DNA of 11,552 nucleotides from an uncultured Ruminococcus sp. (GTDB lineage Bacteria; Bacillota_A; Clostridia; Oscillospirales; Ruminococcaceae), in contig CALFMA010000685.1 of assembly GCA_937880065.1 (NCBI GenBank), forward strand, positions 1 to 11,552, written 5' to 3'. This document shows positions 1 to 9,400 of the stretch, in pieces (position 1 is the first letter of the stretch; every line of letters begins with the position of its first letter). The notes beneath the pieces were generated by a model. That model ran no database searches, was not told the DNA's origin, and was given only the letters and a program-made list of their open reading frames with translations. The translations under genes and the position numbers were made by a program.

Positions 1-474
1 GTCATTTTCGATGCTGCAAGTGCTTCGAAAAATGATAAAACAGTTTATTTTGACCTTGATCACTGGGACGATAATTACGTGAAATTTGAGTTCGTAAATA
101 TTCCAGAAGGTGCAAATATTGTTATAAACTGTGGTGAAGAGGGAACGGTTAATATTTCTTCAGATGGTAACGGCGGAGGAAAAGGCGACTTAGTAACATC
201 AATAAATGGCGTTGTTATCAGTAAGCAGGGCTTAAGTGATGAAGAGTATAAGAATGCAGGAAACTGGAATAACCACCCCGATTCTGCAAGACTTCTTTAC
301 AACTTCTATAATACAACCGAAGTTAATATTGATGGATGCTTTAACGGTACGGTTTTAGCGCCTTATGCTGACGCTTACAGCCAAAAAGAAGGATGTACAG
401 GACATCTTTCAGGTGCGTTGATTGCAAAGTCTTTCTACGGCGGTCTTGAATTTGGTTACAGACCTTACCGTGGT
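1..474 (+). other. Choice-of-anchor A (collagen-binding-like) domain, C-terminal part
   Basis: The visible part runs from VIFDAAS through an IPEGANIVIN strand, SARLLYNFYNTTEVNIDG (283-336), GTVLAPYAD (346-372) and GHLSGALIAKSF to LEFGYRPYRG. The pattern of an 'Ile-Pro-x-Gly' strand, a 'Leu-x-Asn-Phe' strand, 'Gly-Thr-x-Leu-Ala-Pro' and 'G-x-hydrophobic-I-A' is the hallmark of the choice-of-anchor A domain of bacterial surface adhesins. Its N-terminal half is cut off by the window edge. In related proteins this domain sits near the N-terminus, so probably only a few hundred residues are missing upstream (inference). Confidence 0.8.
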
Positions 475-3400
475 GGCGTTGACATTTTCGGTATGGTTTC
501 CGGTTACGGAATTCCTGTAAATAAGTATGTGGAAGGAAAAGTTGATGAAAATGGCAACCCTGTTCGTCTCCCCGGCGCATTGTTCGCTATTAAGGAAGAA
601 GGTAAGTTCGTAAGCTTGTTTGAAAGCGGAAAAGGTACAAACTTCGCAGCACTTCCTTCAAGAGTTGATTTTTCAGGAAATGGACCATATAGAGAAGACG
701 AAATAAGCCAGAGTCTTGTTGACAGAGAATATTCAGGTCAAACAGAAACAGGCGAAAAGCTTACAGCTCCTGTAGAATTTACGTTGTATTCTGATACGAA
801 CTTTAATGATGATAATAAAATTATCAAAATTGAAAATGACGCTGCTAACGTAAATAACTTAGTTAAATTCTATCTCCAGTCTGAACAGGATTTGAATTTT
901 GTTGAAAACGAATATTTCAAGGCTGTTAAAAAGGATGGCTATTATGAAATATATCTGATTAAGCCTATACCAAGCGACGGTGTTAATATTACAGTACAAA
1001 ACGTTGCAGATAGCACAAGTTCAAAAACCGTTAAGATTAACGGTTCTCAGAATATGACATTGGATATTAATCCTACAAATGCTTCGTATAAGGTTGGTGA
1101 TAAAATCACATTAGCACCTTCAAGTACTCCTGAGGGTGATACAATTTACTACAAATATTTTGTAAATGGTAATCTTATAGATGAGTCATATAGGACAGGT
1201 GCTTATTACGATTATGAGATAAAAAATTCCGGTAATATGACTTACAGCGTTAAGGCATATGTGTTAGTTAATAACGAGTATTACGAAATAGCACAGGCAG
1301 AAGCTACTAAGATAGAGGCTTATGACGAAAATAACTTTGGTATTATGATTACTAATTCAGCAAACGTAGATGTTTCCAGTGTAACTTCAGGTGAGTCATA
1401 CAAAATTAAAGTAATATCAAAGGATAACACAGCTTTACCACAGGGTGCAACTGTAAAATACTACGTTGATGAGCAATTGATAGCTCGGGAAGAAGGTAAA
1501 ACCGAGTTAGTGGTTGATACTGTTATTAAAAATGAAAACGGAGAGATTGTAGGATACATAGCAGGTAAAGACTTCAATGTAAAAGTTGAAATAGTACAAG
1601 GAAATAACACAATAGTACGTAATGATACCATAACTGTTAATTTCAAAGATGGTATATCATTTGTTGACTATGCAAATGAATACGTAGTTGGTTCACACAC
1701 CTATAATTTCAGCTTGAATAACAGTAATTACAAAGATGCATCTATAACATATTATTTCAGAGATCAACAGATTGAAGGAACTTCTATAACACCTACAATA
1801 GTTGGTAATAATATTCCTGTCAGAGCTAAGATTTCAGTTCATGGATTGGAATTGGATATCTATGGTCCTAATGTTAATGGTAAATATCCTGACAATTTAG
1901 GTGACTTGGATATACAGGATGGTCCTTTTGAAGCTGGAAATAATATAGGATTAGAATTGAAAAATGCTCTTAACGGTGCCAGCATTGTATTTAAAGCATA
2001 TGATTCCTATGGTAATCAACAGTGGGCATCAGATCCACAGACTGTAGTCAATGGTACATGTTCAGCTCAGTTCCCGACTAATAGGGCAGATACATATACT
2101 ATCAGAGCATTTATGAGATATGCAGAAAATCCTGAAATAGAAGTTGATAACGGTTCTATTAATGTTGCACCTAAGACTCTTAGTGGTTCGCTTTCAGTAA
2201 CCCCAAGTAGAGTTTATACAGGTAGTCCTGTAGAATTCAAACTTACCAATGCTCCGGAATATGCACAGATTACATTAAGATTAACTGATCAGAATGGTCA
2301 AACTATTACGTTTAATGGAAATACTGATGGTAATGGTGAATGTGTGATTAATAACCCAATTAATCAGGCAGGAACCTATAAGGTAGAAGCTGAAATCCAA
2401 AAGGATGGTAACAAAGGTTACACATATGGTTCGTTGGAGGTAGTTGAAAATACAGCAGCGTTTACAGGTAATTATACATATGAAATTCAAAAAAATCCAA
2501 ATTCAGAAGATAATTTTACTGTGAAGTTTAATGTGTATAGTGACGCTGAAAGTGCAGTTGCTGAAGTAACTATCACAAATGCTAATGGCAGAACATTCCG
2601 TCAAAGCGGTAATATCAATGGTGGTTCTTGGGAAACATACATTCCGATAGTTGGTAGTACAGGTACTCATAGTGTTCAAGTAACAATCTCCAAAAATGGT
2701 ACAACTACAAATGCGCAAGGCGAACCAACTCTCGTACTTGGAAGTAGTGCAGAGGGAATTACCGGTAGCATTAGCGTAAGTAGAAATGAAGGAAGCCAAT
2801 ATGATGATTTTATTAATGGCGAACCAGTAAATGTTAAGTTTGTTACCAATGAGAGCGGTAAAAACAAACAAGTTGTATTAAAGCTTTATTGTTATGAGCA
2901 ACATTTTGAAGACAAAACAATAGATGATTCTAATAACGACGGAGTCTATGAAACCCAGTTTACTCCCCAAATGAAAGGTACTCATCGAATAGAAGCTTAT
3001 ATTGATAATACACTAATAACTGTATTCTATTTTGATATAAACGCTCTTTTCACTTTACATGAGCCGTATGTGGTTAATGAATGGGGTTATATCGATTTAT
3101 CAAGAATTGATGAGGATGAAGGTATTGGTGAAGTAATAAGCTTTACTATTGGTGGTCAAAATGTAAGTACAAATGATTATTATATTGACCAGTCAAACAA
3201 TAAAATCTTGAGATTCAGACCTATCCAAACTTGTGAAAATGTTGAATTATATCTCAAAGTTAAACTTACTAAGAACGCGACAACTCATTGTACTAAAAGA
3301 TTAACTGTTGTTTCCGCTCAGACTGTAAGTGTTGTTTCAGCGTATTCATTCACAAAATATCTCAATATTCTCGAAGATGAAGGGATAGCTCCTATTTCGG

Positions 3401-6400
3401 AAGCTTCTGAAGATAATCTGATAAGTATCACAGCACCTACAAATGAACCAATTGGTAAGGTAAATCTTTTCTTCCCGAATGACGTTGATGCAAAAAATTC
3501 GACATTCAAGCTTAAAGTAACATTTACTGATGTCAATGACAAAACATGTGTTAAGTACTATGATAAGAACAGTGAAGAAGTTAAAAACAGCGAAGTAGAA
3601 GGTAATCCCGATTATCTCGAACTTACAACTTCCGGCTTGACAGCAACAGATGGAAATCAACTTGGTGATATCAAAAATATAACAGTTGAAGCAGTTAATG
3701 GTTCGATTACAATTCAGAGTTATGTTCCTACGTTCCTGAAAGAAGATCAGTTATTAACAAAAACAACTTCAGTTGGTTTTAATCTCAAACCAAATGAGCA
3801 GAAGGAAATCGTTATTGATGATAAGTTGAAATCACTTGAGTCTATAACATTTAACTTTAACGCTAACGGAACATTAAACTACGCATTTGTAACTGAAGGT
3901 GCTACAGATGAAGCTGTATTTAACTCCTGTACAATCGTGAATAACACAGTAAAAATTACAAATGAAACCGGAAAAAATGTTGTAAAAATCAAGATTTACA
4001 CACCGGAAGCATCAAATGTAACGCAATACTCAATAAATTCTTATGTTGGTATGGATGGACTTGGTGAAGCAGAGCAGGAGGCTTTGTTAACTGAAAATTT
4101 AGACATAATTAACTACTACACATTGGTTGAGCAGCAAGCTCCGACAGGTTACTTCAAGGAAGAAACTATCTATAACATTGAAGTAAAAGAAACTGTCAAG
4201 CTTAATGAACTTCACGTAGTTGATGAAAATGAAGTGTATCCGACAGTGGTTTATACTACGGTTACTGTAAGGGATATGAATAACAATATAGTATTGCAGT
4301 ATACTGTTGAAGTACATCCTGAAACAAATGGCATTTATAATGCTGACTCAAGAATACTTATCATTCATAATACTGACGGTACAACAACAACTTTCAAAGT
4401 GAGAAAGGGCGCTAATGACGAGGTTGAAGTACTTTCAGCTGACAACAACCCAATAGCAAAATCATCATCTACATTTAAATTCAGTTACGACAATAAAGAG
4501 TATTATTTAGATCCGGGCGCTTTGATGATAGTTCCTGTACCTGCTCCGATTGAATATAACAATAGAACAGGTCTTCTTTTCAGAAAGGTTGATAATAGTG
4601 GTGTTCCTGTTCAGGATGCTCTTATTGAACTGTACAAAGAAGTAGGAGATGGAAGATTTGTCAACGTCGAAGGCGTGAGAAATGAGGCTAACGATGGTTG
4701 GGAAGTAGAGCCTGACCCGATTGGAAGCTACTGGAACTGGACTCAAGGTTCCACAACGGAATGTCTGTTACCAATTGAAACATTAGTAGAAAACGTAACC
4801 TACAAATTCTGTGAAGCTAATGTAAGCGATAAATACGAGATTGCGAAAGACATTTTCTTTAGAAAGATTAGCAACACCGAAATAGAGTATTGGGAAGAGG
4901 GAGGAGATTCAGTTACAATTGATATTTCGTCTGATAACGTAATTCGTATGTCGGACTACAAGATTCCCGGTACAAAGCTTAGGATTGGTAAAGTTGGCGA
5001 AAACAATATACCTCTTGCAGGTGCGGTATTTGATCTCTATGCAGAAGGCGATGTTAAAATCAAAGAAGGCATAAGCGCAGGCAACGGAACTGGTGTTGAT
5101 ATTGATTTAACTACAGGTCTTACAACAAATGCTGTCAGATATGTTGAAAGAGGTTATCTGAAACCCGGTTCATACTATCTAATTGAAACAACAATTCCTG
5201 AACATACTGATAATACTAAGTGGTATGAAGATCCAGGTAAGATAGGTTTTAGGGTTAAGGATGATTTTACGGTTGAGTGTTATGATTATAGTGCTACAGC
5301 CAGTCAGCTTAAAACAGGTAACGGTTCAGATAATCCTTGGGGATATTGGTTGATTTTTAATGATAAATCAATGAAGGAACCAAGTTCCGGAGGCAAAATC
5401 GAGAATGTTACAAATATTTATGTAGTATTGACACCATATCAGGGTAACACTATCGTTATCAACGAATGTTGGACTAATAATAATAGTACGGCAATTACAA
5501 CAAGTTCAAGTCCTGTGAAATTTGAACAATCAGGTAATAATTATACATTGAATTGGTCAATGGATTCACCAAAGGATTTTACTCAATTCAAAATATCCGG
5601 TAAAGATATGGTAGTTTCATATGTTAAGATAACAACTGCCGACGGTACCGAACATATTTTCAAGGAACCGGATTACGTTCTTGAAGATTCTGGAAATACT
5701 CCAGAGGATGAAGATGAGAAGATACCTACTCTCACTGTAGGAGAAAACAACACAATTACAGTTGGTAACAATGTTGGTGAAAACAGCAGAGATATTAAGG
5801 TAAACAAAAAGTGGCTTGGCGATAATGGATTTGAAGAATTCCGTAAACCTGTAACAATTACTCTTTATCAGACAAAGACACCAATAACAGACAGAAGTGA
5901 ATTGACACCTAATGATAAATACAAAAATGAGAATGACGAAGTATACACCATAACACTTAACGAAGCTTCAAATTGGGCAGGTGTTTTCGAGGATGTTGAG
6001 GTAAAGTATCTAGATGAATCTGACGGAAAATACAAGGATTATTACTACTACATCGTAGAAGAACCGGTTGAAAACTATGCAACAACATACGAAACTAAAC
6101 CCGACGGTACATTAATTGTAAATAATATTCTTGAAACAGTAGAAATTCCCGTTAAAAAGCATTGGGTAAATGATACCGGTCAAGAGATTGCATATCCGGA
6201 AAACATTACAGTTCAGCTTCAGATGCTTGTTGACAATGACGGTTCAGGTCCTGCAATTCCACAATGGGAGGATGTTCCTGATAAGTTACTTACTTTAACA
6301 CCGGCAGGCGAATGGAAGGGAACTTTCAGCGGTCTTGCCAAAGGTCATTCCTATCGTGTTAAGGAAGCTTCTGTAAAGATAGGTTGGCAGGTTGATGATA

Positions 6401-9400
6401 GCCTTACGGATATTGTTACAGTAGATGAAAATGGTAATATCAGTGAGCAGAAAGGTTCAGTTGATAACACTCTTGAAATCACAAATAAACCCCAGGCAGA
6501 AAACCTTTCTAACCTGGAAATTAAGAAGTTGTGGGATTCATATGAGAACTTACCTGATTCAATCAAAGTAAGATTATTCCGAAAGACTCTATACGCAACA
6601 TATCCAATGGGTCAGCCGGCTAAAAGTGTTACAAATGAGGATGGTTCAGTTACTGTAGGCGTTCAGGATGACTACGCAAGACTTCTCCAGTATTCGCTTT
6701 ATTTCTATGATGGTGTTATGTGTGGAGAAGATGTAGCCGCTAATAGTGCATACTCATGGCGTAGTGCTTGTCATACTGACGATGATGTAGTTGGCGGTTT
6801 CCATGATGCCGGTGACCATGCAATGTTTGGTTTACCTGCTGGATTCTCTGCATCAAATCTTGGATGGAGTTTATTTGAATTCAGAGAAGATTATGATGCA
6901 CTTGGTCAAACTGCACATACTAAGGTTATAACAGACTATTACGCAGACTTCTTTAGCCAATGCCTACAGGATAACGATAAAGACGGTACATTGGAGCTTC
7001 TTGTTCAGAAAGGTCACGGAAATACAGATCATGCATACTGGGGTATTCCGGAATTACAAGATTCAAGAATGAATCCTGTGACAATGGAAGATAAAAATGG
7101 TAAGACAGGTTGGACTAACGGAGAAAAAACAATTGAAAATGAAATGTTCTGGCGAAGTGATACGGGAGCTGATATTGCTGCCGAGTACGCAGCTTCTCTT
7201 GCATTAAGTTGTCTTAACTTCTATGACACAAATGAACCTGCTACTGATTCTGAAAATGCAAAATATCTCAGATATCTTGATAAGGCAAAAGAGTTATATC
7301 AATTTGCTATAGGTAAACCTGCTTTAAATGAATGGGGCGTAAACAAAGATGAATGGGATCCTAAACAATATATGGGATACTATGAATCGCATGAAGCTAA
7401 CGATGATATGTGTTGGGCAGCTGCATGGATTGCCCTTGCTTCACAAAAAGTAAATCGACAAGAAGATTATAATAACTACAAATCCGAATCAGCGTCTAAA
7501 TATAATAACATCGATTGGGGTTGGTGGGATGAAGGAGGTTATAACTGGAATAACGTAAAATATGGTGCAGCAATTGCAAATGCAGCGTATCTTGGCGGAA
7601 GTTGGGATAAGGTTGTAAAATTTGTAAATGATCAATGTTCAGGTAGTGGATATAAGTATATTAATGACTGGGGTCAGTCAAGATATAATACAGGATATCA
7701 AACCATAGGACTTGTTGCTGCAAAGCACGAAATGAGAGACGGAGTTAATTTGGGTCTTAATTTTGATACTACAAATAATGTACCGGTAGCTGTATCATGG
7801 GCGAAAAGTCAAATGAATTATATACTTAATAACCCATCAGGATATTGCTATGTTACAGGATTTGCAGAAAATTCAACTCAACGTCCTCACTTCAGAGCCG
7901 GTTCTGGTAGACGCTTTGATATGGCAATTAAAGATGATACATCAGTTATTGATGGATACGATATGGATGTTAACGTATTAATCGGTGGTGTAGTTGGTGG
8001 CTCAAATGGTGAGGGTACTTGTCATACTGACGATAGAGGTTATTATAAATATGAAGACGTTAGAAGTGATTATTGTGCTAACGAGGTAGCAAGTGATTAC
8101 AATGCGAATCTTGTAGGCGCAGCAGCAGGTCTCTACTACTTCTACAGAACAGGCGAAACATACACAATTCCTGGCGTTGAAACACAGTATGTAACTGCTT
8201 CTGCTGCAAGTGTTCCGACATTGTTAATGGGACCACAAATAGTTTCAATGCAGAAACCAATAGTTAGTATAATGGATGATGAACCTAATCCTATTGTATT
8301 TGATAGTAATAACTATACTTCAAAATATAATGAGATTAAGAACTCTGATAGTAATGCTATTGATATTAGTGATTACACTTCAGGTAAAACTATTTCTAGA
8401 ATAGAAATCAAGCTAAGCGGTCAAAGTGGTGATATAAAAATAAATGGTACAACATTATATCATGCAAGCGAAGGTGGATGTGCTGTCGGCTCATCTTGGG
8501 ATGGCAATACATTGATTTCCGTTGCTCAACCTGATGGTAAATTTTACGGTTTATGGAATTCATCCATTAATGCAAATGAAATTACTAATATTTGGATCAA
8601 TAAGTGGGGACTACAATTGGAATCTGTAAAGATATACTATGAACCACAAGGTCCAATTAATGTACCACATGACAAAATAGCAGTCGGCGATAGCATGACA
8701 CTTACCTACAGTGAAGCTGGTGTTACTCCAAATTGGAGCGTTGATAATACTGATTTAGCAGAAATTGATAGTAACGGTCAACTTACAGCAAAGGCTGCAG
8801 GAACAGTTGTAGTTACAGCAAATGAAGCTACTAAGAATATTATCATTGAAGAGCTTGCAATTGGCGGTAATCAGTCGATGGCTAAAGATGGCACACAAAC
8901 ACTTACAATCAACAGTATTAAGGGAATAGGCGGTTTTGAATGGACTTCAAGTAATCCAAGTGTTGTTGAGGTAAATGGAGGTGTTGTAACAGCTAAGGCT
9001 GCAGGTACAGCAAGAATTACAGCTTCTAATAACAGTTATACCGATACGTTTGATATAACAGTTGTTAATATTCAATCAATAAGAGTGCCACCGGAGCAAC
9101 CTTTTGAGGTGTCTAATGGTAGTGCAAAGTATTATTTCAATTTATCTAAGTTAGGTTTACCGGAAGGTACTATTCTGAAATCTGCTTCAATTCACGTAAC
9201 TCCGGTTAATGCAGGTGACTATAGTGGCGGATTGATGCTTGGCAAGGAATATAGTGCAATTTGGGAACAGCATAACATAAGCGGTACGTTAGATTCAAAT
9301 GGCAATACATTCAGAATTGACGGAACTATGAATAATGATAATAATAATGGACACAATGTAAACATGGATATTATCAACTGTTCTACACACGATTTCTGTT

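Noticed and set aside
79..81. GTG as the start codon of the large gene
   Set aside because: The frame is open back to base 1 and the upstream codons (VIFDAAS onward) continue the choice-of-anchor A domain. There is no ribosome site before the GTG and no signal peptide after it.
6970..7005. Dockerin or EF-hand calcium loop (DNDKDGTLELL)
   Set aside because: It is a single loop placed inside the GH9 fold at the usual place of a helix-loop turn. A dockerin needs two such repeats with helices, normally at a terminus.
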